DNA from: Verrucomicrobiota bacterium
GTDB lineage: Bacteria > Verrucomicrobiota > Verrucomicrobiae > Chthoniobacterales > UBA10450
Assembly (NCBI GenBank): GCA_005887855.1
Contig: VBQB01000254.1
Span: 1-23,393, forward strand
DNA length: 23,393 nucleotides
Direction of reading: 5' to 3'
This document shows, in pieces, positions 16,105 through 22,634 of the stretch. Every line of letters starts with the position of its first letter. Within the stretch, counting starts at the first letter, position 1. A program made the translations under genes and the position numbers. The notes under the pieces are model-generated. The model did not search any database, had not been told where the DNA came from, and saw only the letters and a list, made by a program, of their open reading frames with translations.

Positions 16105-16182
16105 GGTGATTGAGCGATTGACCTTCACGCGATCACCCCGCAGCCTTCAATCCTAAATCTGTAAATCCTTAAGTCGCTCAAT
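16105..16182 (+). repeat. Nested inverted repeats in the fabF leader
   Basis: ATTGAGCGA (16109-16117) is complementary to TCGCTCAAT (16174-16182), whose last two bases are the first two of the fabF ATG. GGTGAT (16105-16110) also pairs with ATCACC (16132-16137). The long arm pairing would hide the fabF start, but the 56-nt spacer makes this only a possible regulatory fold. Confidence 0.3.
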
Positions 16183-17431
16183 GAATACGGATCGGAGAGT
16201 TGTCATTACTGGCCTTGGTGCCGTCACACCGATTGGCAATAATGTGGAGACGTTTTGGTCAAATCTTAAGAATGGCGTCAGCGGCATTCGCAAGATCCAA
16301 GGATTCGACACGACCGGTTACGATTGCCAGATCGCCGGGGAAGTGCGGGACTTCGATCCGAAGCCGTTCTTCAAGAATCCGAAGGATGTCCGGCGCGCGG
16401 ATCGTTTCACACAGCTCGCCATGGCAGGGGCAAAAATGGCGCTCGAGGACAGCGGTATCGAGGTGGAGAAGCAGCGGCGAGATCGCTTCGGCGTAATTGT
16501 GAGCAGTGGAATCGGCGGCCTGAAAACGCTACAGGATCAGCACGCTGTCCTATTGACAAAAGGGCCGTCACGAAATTCCCCGTTCACGATTCCGATGTTG
16601 ATCAGCAACATGGCGAGCGGACTCATCTCCATGGAATACGGGCTGCAAGGTCCCAACATGTGCATTGTGACCGCCTGCGCTACGTCAAATAACGCGATCG
16701 GGGAATCCTGGCGAATAATCAAATTCGGTGACGCTGATATTTTCCTTGCCGGGGGTTCAGAGGCTTCCGTTGTCGCGATTGGTCTCGCGGGATTTTCGGC
16801 CATGAAAGCCCTCAGCACACGCAACGACGAGCCCGAACGGGCTTCCCGACCGTTCGACCGCGACCGCGACGGGTTTGTCATCAGCGAAGGCGCCGGCATC
16901 GTAGTGGTGGAAGAACTCGAACACGCGAAAGCGCGCGGCGCGAAGATTTACTGCGAACTAACGGGATATGGACTCTCTGCGGATGCCTATCACATGACCG
17001 CGCCGCCACCAGACGGCGAAGGTGCGGCACGCGCCATGCAACTAGCGCTCGAACATGCCCGGATTTCTCCCGACCAGGTTGACTACATCAATGCCCATGC
17101 AACCTCGACCGACATCGGCGATGTTTGTGAGACCCGCGCGATCAAGAAGGTCTTCGGCGAAGATGCCTCAAAAGTTTCGATCAGCTCCACTAAATCGATG
17201 ACGGGCCATTTGTTAGGCGGGGCCGGTGGCGTGGAAATGGCCGCATGCGCACTGGCCATCCGCGATTCCGTGATTCCGCCCACTATCAATCTGGAAAATC
17301 CGGGCGAAGAATGCGACCTTGATTACACGCCCAATGTTGCAAAAGAAAAAAAAGTGCGTGTCGTGTTAAACAATTCATTTGGTTTCGGCGGCCACAACGC
17401 CACCCTGGTCGCGACCGCATTCGAAAACTAG
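16181..17431 (+). CDS. fabF: Beta-ketoacyl-ACP synthase II FabF
   Basis: FabF condenses malonyl-ACP with acyl-ACP in fatty acid elongation. The 416-residue length is typical. The thiolase-fold catalytic residues are visible: Cys166 in VTACATSNNAIGES, His306 in NAHATSTDIGD, Lys338 in STKSMTGH and His343. The N-terminus VVITGLGAVTPIGNN and the C-terminal NNSFGFGGHNA are standard. The usual NAHGTST is NAHATST here, a tolerated change. The ATG at 16181 has no clear ribosome site. No acpP gene lies next to it; guaB3 is 98 bp upstream. Confidence 0.96.
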   Translation: MNTDRRVVITGLGAVTPIGNNVETFWSNLKNGVSGIRKIQGFDTTGYDCQIAGEVRDFDPKPFFKNPKDVRRADRFTQLAMAGAKMALEDSGIEVEKQRRDRFGVIVSSGIGGLKTLQDQHAVLLTKGPSRNSPFTIPMLISNMASGLISMEYGLQGPNMCIVTACATSNNAIGESWRIIKFGDADIFLAGGSEASVVAIGLAGFSAMKALSTRNDEPERASRPFDRDRDGFVISEGAGIVVVEELEHAKARGAKIYCELTGYGLSADAYHMTAPPPDGEGAARAMQLALEHARISPDQVDYINAHATSTDIGDVCETRAIKKVFGEDASKVSISSTKSMTGHLLGGAGGVEMAACALAIRDSVIPPTINLENPGEECDLDYTPNVAKEKKVRVVLNNSFGFGGHNATLVATAFEN

Positions 17432-17563
17432 CAGAGCGGACGCGGCCTCGCGTGCTGCGATTGGTGCCCTCGCCGATCGTTCATCCGTTTGTCCCTGCAC
17501 GAAGCGGCTTGGTTAGCTTTGACTATTCACCATTCACCGATCACTATTCACTTCTTAGACCGC

Positions 17564-17634
17564 GCGGGCATAGCTTAATGGTAAAGTTCCAGCCTTCCAA
17601 GCTGGCCATGCGGGTTCGATTCCCGTTGCCCGCT
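17564..17634 (+). tRNA. tRNA-Gly (anticodon TCC/UCC)
   Basis: A complete 71-nt cloverleaf. The acceptor stem GCGGGCA (17564-17570) pairs perfectly with TGCCCGC (17627-17633), with discriminator T17634. The D arm is GCTT/AAGT. The anticodon stem CCAGC/GCTGG holds the loop CTTCCAA, so the anticodon is TCC at 17596-17598, reading GGA/GGG and probably GGN by wobble. The T arm GCGGG/CCCGT holds TTCGATT. CCA is not encoded. Its 3' end appears to be the attachment site of a small island. Confidence 0.96.
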
Positions 17635-17637
17635 ATT
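17612..17637 (+). repeat. Putative attachment site copy at the tRNA-Gly 3' end
   Basis: The 26 bases covering the T arm, acceptor 3' strand and three bases beyond recur, minus two single bases, at 19979-20002. tRNA 3' ends are the classic target of tyrosine recombinases, which leave such direct repeats around an integrated element. Confidence 0.6.
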
Positions 17638-17993
17638 CTCTATCGTAAGACCCCTTGAAATCGCATCGCCAGTCATAACAGTCGTGCGGTAAAGTCATAA
17701 CACGTCCCTGAAATCCGCCAATGTCCGCCCGTGTATTGTGTGCGGTGAAAAACCTCGTGTAAGATGCAACGGAAAAGACCCGGGAGGGAGTAACCCTTAT
17801 CGGTTTACATTCACATTTTGCCTCGGGATTGACGGGGCCCTAGTCTCAACGACCTGCTCATGATCAAAGGAAAATTCCATTACACGCCATGCGCCCACCG
17901 CCGCACTCATGCTCAGCGAATGCGTCGACCTCAAACCCGGGCGATTGGGGTCATCCAGAACGCTTTCAACGCAGGCGTCAGCCCGGGGTTGAC
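17635..17993. other. Stretch with no recognised gene, first part of the putative island
   Basis: About 360 bases between the tRNA and the broken hydrolase gene. Reading both strands I find no frame that resembles a known protein. The short plus-strand frame from an ATG at about 17860 to 18000 (47 codons) and a plus frame containing CIVCGEKPR are not recognised. A 10-bp direct repeat AGTCATAACA occurs at 17671-17680 and 17693-17702. No integrase remnant could be identified by eye. Confidence 0.5.
17671..17702 (+). repeat. 10-bp direct repeat close to the tRNA 3' end
   Basis: AGTCATAACA occurs twice, at 17671-17680 and 17693-17702, a 22-bp period, or about two helical turns. It lies 37 bp inside the putative island edge, where recombinase arm sites often sit; that role is only a guess. 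Confidence 0.4.
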
Positions 17994-18848
17994 TCAGTGA
18001 ACGAGGAAGTCCTGGATCGCTTTGGTGATTTCCTCGGCATGTGTTTCCAGCGCGAAGTGGCCCGTGTCGAAGAAACGGACGGTCGCATCGGGAATGTCGC
18101 GTTTGAAAGCCTCGGCACCTGGTGGCAGAAAGAACGGATCGTTCCTGCCCCACACTGCCAGGAACGGCGGTTTGTGCTTGCGGAAGTATTCTTGGAAGGT
18201 CGGGTACAGCGCGACATTGCTCTTATAGTCGCCAAAAAGGTCGAGTTGGACCTCATCGGCGCCGGGCCGGGCGAGGTAAAAGTTGTCCAGCGAATAGCCG
18301 TCAGGAGAAACGGCGGTCGTGTCAGACACGCCGTGCGTGTACTGCCACAGTATCGTCTCAGGTTTCAGAAAAGCACGTAGCGCGTCACGGTTGACTGACG
18401 AAGGGTTCTTTCAATATGTCTGGATGGGTTTCCAACCTTCGCTCAATCCTTCTTCATAGGCATTGCCGTTCTGAGAAATAATCGCAGTGATGCGCTCGGG
18501 ATGGCTAACCGCGAGGCGAAAGCCGGTCGGGGCGCCGTAGTCAAACACATAGATCGCGAAGCGCCGGAGACCGATCACCTCCGTGAAGCGTTCGATCACC
18601 TTCGCGATGTTGTCGAACGTGTAGGCGAAGCGGCTACGGTCGGGCATGTCCGACTGTCCGAAACCGGGCAGGTCCGGCGCGACAAGGTGGAGACGGTCCG
18701 CAAGCATCGGAATCAAATCGCGAAACATGTGGCTCGAAGTTGGAAAACCGTGAAGTAAGAGGAGGGCCGGTGCATCCGCCCTACCCGCTTCGCGATAAAA
18801 TACGTTGAGACCATCAATATTGATCTTGCGGTAGCTGGGCTTAGTCAT
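17994..18848 (-). pseudogene. Alpha/beta hydrolase (haloalkane dehalogenase/epoxide hydrolase-like), interrupted by one in-frame TGA
   Basis: The two open segments (18411-18848 and 17994-18329) and the 27 codons between them are in one frame, broken only by TGA at 18411-18413. Read through, it is a 284-residue alpha/beta hydrolase: LLHGFPTSS (oxyanion HG, 33-34), VFDYGAPTG with Asp103 as nucleophile in the elbow, GRNDPFFLP with an acidic residue (about 237), and DTGHFALETHAEEI with the catalytic His (about 264). An Asp nucleophile points to the dehalogenase/epoxide hydrolase group. The stop falls at PIQTY*KNPSS, where relatives commonly have Trp, so TGG to TGA is likely. The ATG at 18848 has GAGGA upstream. 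Either a recent pseudogene or a base error. Confidence 0.85.
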
Positions 18849-18891
18849 ATGTCGATCCTCATGAAATAACCACTCTAGTGCCTATGACGAA

Positions 18892-18920
18892 GTTACTTAC
18901 CACATTGTGTGAATTGTCAA
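18892..18920 (-). promoter_or_regulatory. Possible promoter of the hydrolase gene
   Basis: Minus strand: a perfect TTGACA (18915-18920), 17 bp, then AGTAAC (18892-18897), a poor -10. It lies about 45 bp upstream of the ATG. The 18849-19107 gap holds nothing else recognisable except an inverted repeat at 19050-19097. Confidence 0.3.
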
Positions 18921-19049
18921 GCCGAGGCACTTCTTGCGTCGGGACCGTTCACTTTTGCATCAATAGCGTTGGGACTTCGCCTGGACGCAGTGGGTTTGAA
19001 CCTGGGAAGAATCTCCGCGCCAATCTGCAGTAACTGCTTGCTCGCTCAC

Positions 19050-19097
19050 GGGCCAGCCTTCAGGTAGTGATTCTCCGTCAAGGGCGTCCGCTGGCCC
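19050..19097. repeat. 8-bp inverted repeat after the TMEM175-like gene
   Basis: GGGCCAGC (19050-19057) and GCTGGCCC (19090-19097) are perfect complements separated by 32 nt, starting 11 bp past the stop of the TMEM175-like gene. It may act as a loose terminator hairpin, but there is no T tract. Confidence 0.3.
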
Positions 19098-19107
19098 TTA
19101 AGCTCGG

Positions 19108-19715
19108 CTACCTCGAAGGCGAACGAGAAATTTGAACGTCAGCTCCCGGCGCGCCAGGCTTAAGGTAAACGATCAGGCAACAACAACACATTCCGAGTCC
19201 AAGCAAGGGATATTTTAGCGCTACGACCGCGGCCACTCCGAAAAGGCACAGGGTCGCGATTGATCTGAAACGCATGCTCCTGCGCACCCTTGGCGAGACC
19301 TCGTCAACTGGAGCGCGGTCAATAAGCTCCCAAATCAAGAATATGTAGGTCATGTTTACTAGGAAGAAAACCGCCGCATAGAAAGCAACCGGCTGCGGCG
19401 CCAATTCGCTCACGGCCATCCAAGCGGTGGAGAGCGGAAGCAGCGACACGGAAAACAAGTGCGCGAAATTGAACCACATCAGGCGAGGCGTCGCCCCAGT
19501 CGCATAGCGCATGAGATGATGGTGATTGGTCCAGACAATGGCGATGAAGAGGTAGCTCACTGCGTAGCTTAGCCACGTGGGCCAGAGCAACAGGAGCGCC
19601 TTAAAAGTGGGGAGCTCCGGCGGGCGCAGTTCCAAAACCAATACTGCGATAAGGACGGCAACACGCCGTCGGGAAACGCGCTTAATCGCTCCGTGGTCGC
19701 TCTAGCGCGGAACAC
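19108..19715 (-). pseudogene. TMEM175/DUF1211 family membrane protein with a one-base frameshift
   Basis: The main open part (19108-19641) encodes hydrophobic helices with the TMEM175-type segment WLSYAVSYLFIAIVWTNHHHL and ends in a cysteine-rich helix and a polar tail. TMEM175-like proteins are potassium-permeable channels. The expected N-terminal motif (R...FSDGVFAI...LVLEL) is split over two frames: ERLSAFPDGV in one frame upstream, then AVLIAVLVLELRPPE in the next. Adding one base near 19660 restores the family motif and connects to a GTG at 19715 with AAGGGA just ahead. The N-terminal helix carries the filter motif, so the unshifted product would be defective. Either a pseudogene or an indel error. 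Confidence 0.75.
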
Positions 19716-19978
19716 GATCGTCCCTTACTGTCCGCCGCCGCCGACTCGGACGTCGGCATAAGAGTTTTTTAGGGTCAAAGGCATTGTCCTAGGCTCAATG
19801 CAAGGCAGAGAGGGACAGGCAGTGAGCTAAGTGGCGAACGATAACTTGTCAACCCACCTCAAGACAGTTATTTCAAAACGAACGAGAGTGCCCTTAATTT
19901 GCTGGGCTTCTATTGGATATGGTTAATCCGTCAATGGCAAAAAAAGACCTCTCGGATGTTGGTCGACGGCGCGCGGGG
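19716..19978. other. Gap at the far end of the putative island, no gene seen
   Basis: No frame here resembles a known protein. A minus-strand TTGACA (19847-19852) lacks a convincing -10. On the plus strand GCCGAC (19740-19745) pairs with GTCGGC (19752-19757) and a run of six T lies 7 nt further on, a weak terminator candidate. Confidence 0.4.
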
Positions 19979-20002
19979 GGGTTCGTTCCCGTTGCCGCTA
20001 TT
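19979..20002 (+). repeat. Degenerate second copy of the tRNA-Gly 3' end (putative att site)
   Basis: This copy equals the 17612-17637 sequence except for two missing single bases, one in the T loop and one in the acceptor strand. It contains the pgsA stop codon (minus-strand TAG, 19998-20000), and the tRNA-linked copy would supply the same TAG. This fits an ancestral layout in which pgsA ended immediately at the tRNA 3' end. Confidence 0.6.
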
Positions 20003-20576
20003 GATCCGGCGCGATCAGCTCCCGGTTCCGCCAGGTGAAGCCAAGACCGGAATAAACCGTCAACGCCACCGTAATCCAAACCAGGATTGGACCGGCTTCG
20101 TGCCAGGCTCGCAACCACCACGTCGAGGTTTCACCCGCATATCGCAGTTCCTCCGCTGAAAGAAGGGCAAGAAAAAAAATGACGGTAACGATCTGCCATG
20201 AAGTTTTCTGTTTTCCGAGCCGTTCCGCTGGAAGAACTCGGCCTTTGGCGCTCGCCATCAGGCGTAGGCCGGTGATCAAAAAATCACGTGCCACCACCGT
20301 GGTAGCTGCCCACGCCGGCACCGCTTTGAGAGGGACCAGCGAAATAAACGCCGCTGCCATCATGATTTTATCCACGAGCGGATCCATCAGCTTGCCAAAA
20401 TTTGTGACGATGCCGTAGCGGCGGGCGATTTCGCCATCAATAAAATCTGTCAGTCCTGCGATGAGAAAAATCAGAAGGGCAGACGTGCGCGCATAGTGCC
20501 AGGACGAATTTAGCGCCAAAACAAAAAGAACCGTGAGCACGAGCCGGCTCAATGTTAGCCGATTTGCCCAATTCAT
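19998..20576 (-). CDS. pgsA: CDP-diacylglycerol--glycerol-3-phosphate 3-phosphatidyltransferase PgsA
   Basis: PgsA makes phosphatidylglycerol phosphate from CDP-diacylglycerol and glycerol-3-phosphate in the inner membrane. The 192-residue protein has several membrane helices and the complete CDP-alcohol phosphotransferase motif D-G-x2-A-R-x8-G-x3-D-x3-D (D47 G48, A51 R52, G61, D65, D69 in DGEIARR...GKLMDPLVD). I place the start at the ATG at 20576 (MNWANRLTLSRLVLT) because it overlaps the moaE stop by 4 bp (ATGA) and starts at the first helix; the frame is open upstream to 20666 with a polar, unlikely extension. The stop codon lies inside the tRNA-derived repeat. Confidence 0.92.
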   Translation of the reverse strand: MNWANRLTLSRLVLTVLFVLALNSSWHYARTSALLIFLIAGLTDFIDGEIARRYGIVTNFGKLMDPLVDKIMMAAAFISLVPLKAVPAWAATTVVARDFLITGLRLMASAKGRVLPAERLGKQKTSWQIVTVIFFLALLSAEELRYAGETSTWWLRAWHEAGPILVWITVALTVYSGLGFTWRNRELIAPDQ

Positions 20577-21031
20577 CCGCGTGAAATCAAATGGGTTTCC
20601 GCGGGCCGATCGCGTTTCCCTTCCCTTGCCGGTTGATTGTCGATTTTGAACTTCGCTCGTTTCCAAATCGGAACCTTTTTCTTCAATTCATCCACCACCC
20701 ACTGACTCGCTCGAAATGCTTCCGCGCGGTGCTGGCTCATCACTCGCATAAAAAGCGACGATTGCCCCACGGTAATAAATCCAATTCGATGGTGAATGAC
20801 AATGAGTTGAAGCGCGAATTTCTCAATGGCCTGCTGCGCAATCCCCCTTAACTGATGTTCAGCCATTTCGCGATGCGCTTCGTATTCGATCCCGTCGATT
20901 TCTCGTCCCTCCTCAGAGCCGCGAACGATTCCCCAAAAATCGACGACCGCGCCAGCGACAACGTCGACGTCATCCCTTGGCGCTTTGAGCCGCGCTTCCG
21001 TCAGTAAAACTTCGCAAACGGGATTTGCCAT
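20573..21031 (-). CDS. moaE: Molybdopterin synthase catalytic subunit MoaE
   Basis: MoaE, with the sulfur carrier MoaD, converts precursor Z (cPMP) to molybdopterin. The 152-residue protein has GAVVDFWGIVRG (27-38), IEYEAHREMAEHQL (48-61), IHHRIGFITVGQSSLFMRV (79-97), and the C-terminal VDELKKKVPIWKRAKF (113-128), which carries the conserved catalytic lysines and the PIWK motif. No moaD or other molybdenum cofactor gene is in the window, so the partner must be encoded elsewhere. Its stop overlaps pgsA by 4 bp; gnd diverges on the other side, with 68 bp between the two starts. Confidence 0.95.
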   Translation of the reverse strand: MANPVCEVLLTEARLKAPRDDVDVVAGAVVDFWGIVRGSEEGREIDGIEYEAHREMAEHQLRGIAQQAIEKFALQLIVIHHRIGFITVGQSSLFMRVMSQHRAEAFRASQWVVDELKKKVPIWKRAKFKIDNQPAREGKRDRPAETHLISRG

Positions 21032-21099
21032 GCGCTCTAAGTGCTCGCTACAGTGGTAGGTCTCCTCTGTTTTGAGACGTCAAACAAGAAGATACTAAA

Positions 21100-22584
21100 A
21101 TGACACCGAATCAATGTGATATTGGCCTCATCGGTCTCGCTGTGATGGGCGAAAACCTCGTCCTGAACATGGAATCGAAAGGATTCTCCGTCGCGGTCTT
21201 CAACCGCACGACGGAAGTGACAGACAAATTTGCGGCTGGGCGCGGCAGAAACAAAAATATTCAGCCGACGCGTACGATCGAGGAATTCGTTCGCGCGCTG
21301 AAACGCCCGCGCAAAGCCATGATCATGGTGAAAGCGGGGGCGCCGGTGGACGCTGTCATCAATCAACTCGCCCCGTTGCTGGAGAAGGGCGATGTCATCA
21401 TCGACGGCGGAAATTCCCTTTTCACCGACACGCAACGGCGCGGCAAAGAATTGGAACAGAGCGGCATTCATTTTGTGGGCTGTGGTGTTTCCGGCGGCGA
21501 AGAAGGCGCGCTGAAGGGACCATCGCTGATGCCGGGCGGTTCGCGAGAATCCTGGGAAATTATTGCGCCAATCTTCCGCAAAATCGCGGCGCAAGTGGAT
21601 GGGGAACCGTGCTGTCGATACATGGGGCCGGACGGCGCAGGCCATTACGTTAAAATGGTCCACAACGGCATCGAGTACGGCGACATACAACTGATTTGTG
21701 AAGCCTATGCAATCCTCAAGGACATCGCGGGAATGGACGCTCCGGAACTTGCCGGCACCTTCGCAGAATGGAACAAAGGCGAGCTCGATAGTTATCTCAT
21801 TGAAATTACGTCCCAAATATTTCGAAAGATCGATCCCGAAACTGGAAAACCGCTTGTCGATGTGATCCTCGACAAGGCCGGCCAGAAAGGAACGGGTATT
21901 TGGACGCTTCAATCAGCAATTAAACAATCCATCGTCATTTCGACGATTAATGCAGCCGTGGAAGCGCGCGTGATCTCGTCCCGGAAAGAGGAACGCGTGG
22001 AAGCTTCAAAAATTCTTCCGCAGCCAAAAGTTGAAAAGTTTGAAGGCGATCGGGCGCACCTTGTCGATGCAGTGCGTGACGCGCTTTATGCATCCAAGAT
22101 TGTTTCCTACGCGCAGGGAATGGAGCTCCTCAGAACAGCGAGCACTGAATACAAGTGGAACCTCAACCTCGGCGACATTGCCACGATCTGGCGGGGCGGA
22201 TGCATCATTCGCGCCAAATTTCTCAATCGCATTGTCGAGGCGTATCAACGCGACCCGGCGTTGCCCAATCTCCTGCTCGATCGGTATTTCACCGATATTA
22301 TCGAACGGACGCAGCACAATTGGCGCATCGCAGTTTCGACAGCGGTGCTGCATGGCGTTGCCGTTCCTGCTTTCAGTGCCTCGCTGGCTTACTTCGATAG
22401 TTACCGTCAGGCGCGGCTCCCAGCCAATTTGTTGCAGGCGCAACGCGACTTTTTTGGCGCGCACACTTACGAGCGCATTGATAAGCCGGGTGTGTTTCAC
22501 ACCGAATGGATCGAGTCGGATCAAAAACCGGCCGAAAAAGCGGCGGAGCCCAAAACGCCCGAGCCGCATCACGCGGGAGAATAG
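21100..22584 (+). CDS. gnd: 6-phosphogluconate dehydrogenase, decarboxylating
   Basis: Gnd oxidises and decarboxylates 6-phosphogluconate to ribulose 5-phosphate, yielding NADPH in the pentose phosphate pathway. The 494-residue protein has the Rossmann loop IGLIGLAVMGENLVLNM (8-24) with the family's GLAVMG, the NRTT segment after strand 2 typical of NADP-type enzymes, IDGGNS (101-106), GVSGGEEGA (129-137), and the catalytic block HYVKMVHNGIEYGD with Lys185, His188-Asn189 and Glu192. The long form and C-terminal YFDSYR block match the dimeric E. coli-like class. A charged Lys/Glu/Pro/Ala tail (about 474-494) extends past the fold. It ends 2 bp before a palindromic repeat. Confidence 0.97.
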   Translation: MTPNQCDIGLIGLAVMGENLVLNMESKGFSVAVFNRTTEVTDKFAAGRGRNKNIQPTRTIEEFVRALKRPRKAMIMVKAGAPVDAVINQLAPLLEKGDVIIDGGNSLFTDTQRRGKELEQSGIHFVGCGVSGGEEGALKGPSLMPGGSRESWEIIAPIFRKIAAQVDGEPCCRYMGPDGAGHYVKMVHNGIEYGDIQLICEAYAILKDIAGMDAPELAGTFAEWNKGELDSYLIEITSQIFRKIDPETGKPLVDVILDKAGQKGTGIWTLQSAIKQSIVISTINAAVEARVISSRKEERVEASKILPQPKVEKFEGDRAHLVDAVRDALYASKIVSYAQGMELLRTASTEYKWNLNLGDIATIWRGGCIIRAKFLNRIVEAYQRDPALPNLLLDRYFTDIIERTQHNWRIAVSTAVLHGVAVPAFSASLAYFDSYRQARLPANLLQAQRDFFGAHTYERIDKPGVFHTEWIESDQKPAEKAAEPKTPEPHHAGE

Positions 22585-22586
22585 GT

Positions 22587-22633
22587 GTAGCGCGACCGTC
22601 CCGGTTGCGACGCAAGCCAGAGGCTTGCGCTAC
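22587..22633. repeat. REPIN-like palindromic repeat between convergent gnd and dnaE2
   Basis: A 47-bp element with complementary ends GTAGCGC (22587-22593) and GCGCTAC (22627-22633). Inside are two hairpins: CGCGACC/GGTTGCG (22591-22597 with 22603-22609, one G-T wobble) and GCAAGCC/GGCTTGC (22612-22618 with 22622-22628, perfect, 3-nt loop). It fills nearly all of the 50 bp between the two stop codons and could act as a bidirectional terminator or mRNA 3' end protector. It shares ends and style with the repeat at 23075-23184. Confidence 0.75.
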
Positions 22634-22634
22634 T

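Noticed and set aside
17522..17551. Repeated ATTCAC words (ACTATTCAC twice, 21 bp apart) just upstream of the tRNA as a CRISPR-like or iteron array
   Set aside because: There are only two or three short copies with no consistent unit and spacer; it is probably simple-sequence drift.
17797..18153. Minus-strand open frame overlapping the end of the hydrolase gene
   Set aside because: It is out of frame with the conserved hydrolase segment it overlaps and shows no family motif.
18411..18413. TGA read as tryptophan (alternative genetic code) or selenocysteine
   Set aside because: Intact genes in the window end with TGA, no SECIS-like hairpin was noticed right after this codon, and the position is not a catalytic site.
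19740..19770. Rho-independent terminator on the plus strand
   Set aside because: The 6-bp stem is separated from its T run by 7 nt and no plus-strand gene lies upstream within the island, so it is too weak to call.
21037..21912. Long minus-strand open frame opposite gnd (291 codons)
   Set aside because: It is antisense to well-conserved gnd and has no recognisable motifs; treated as a shadow.
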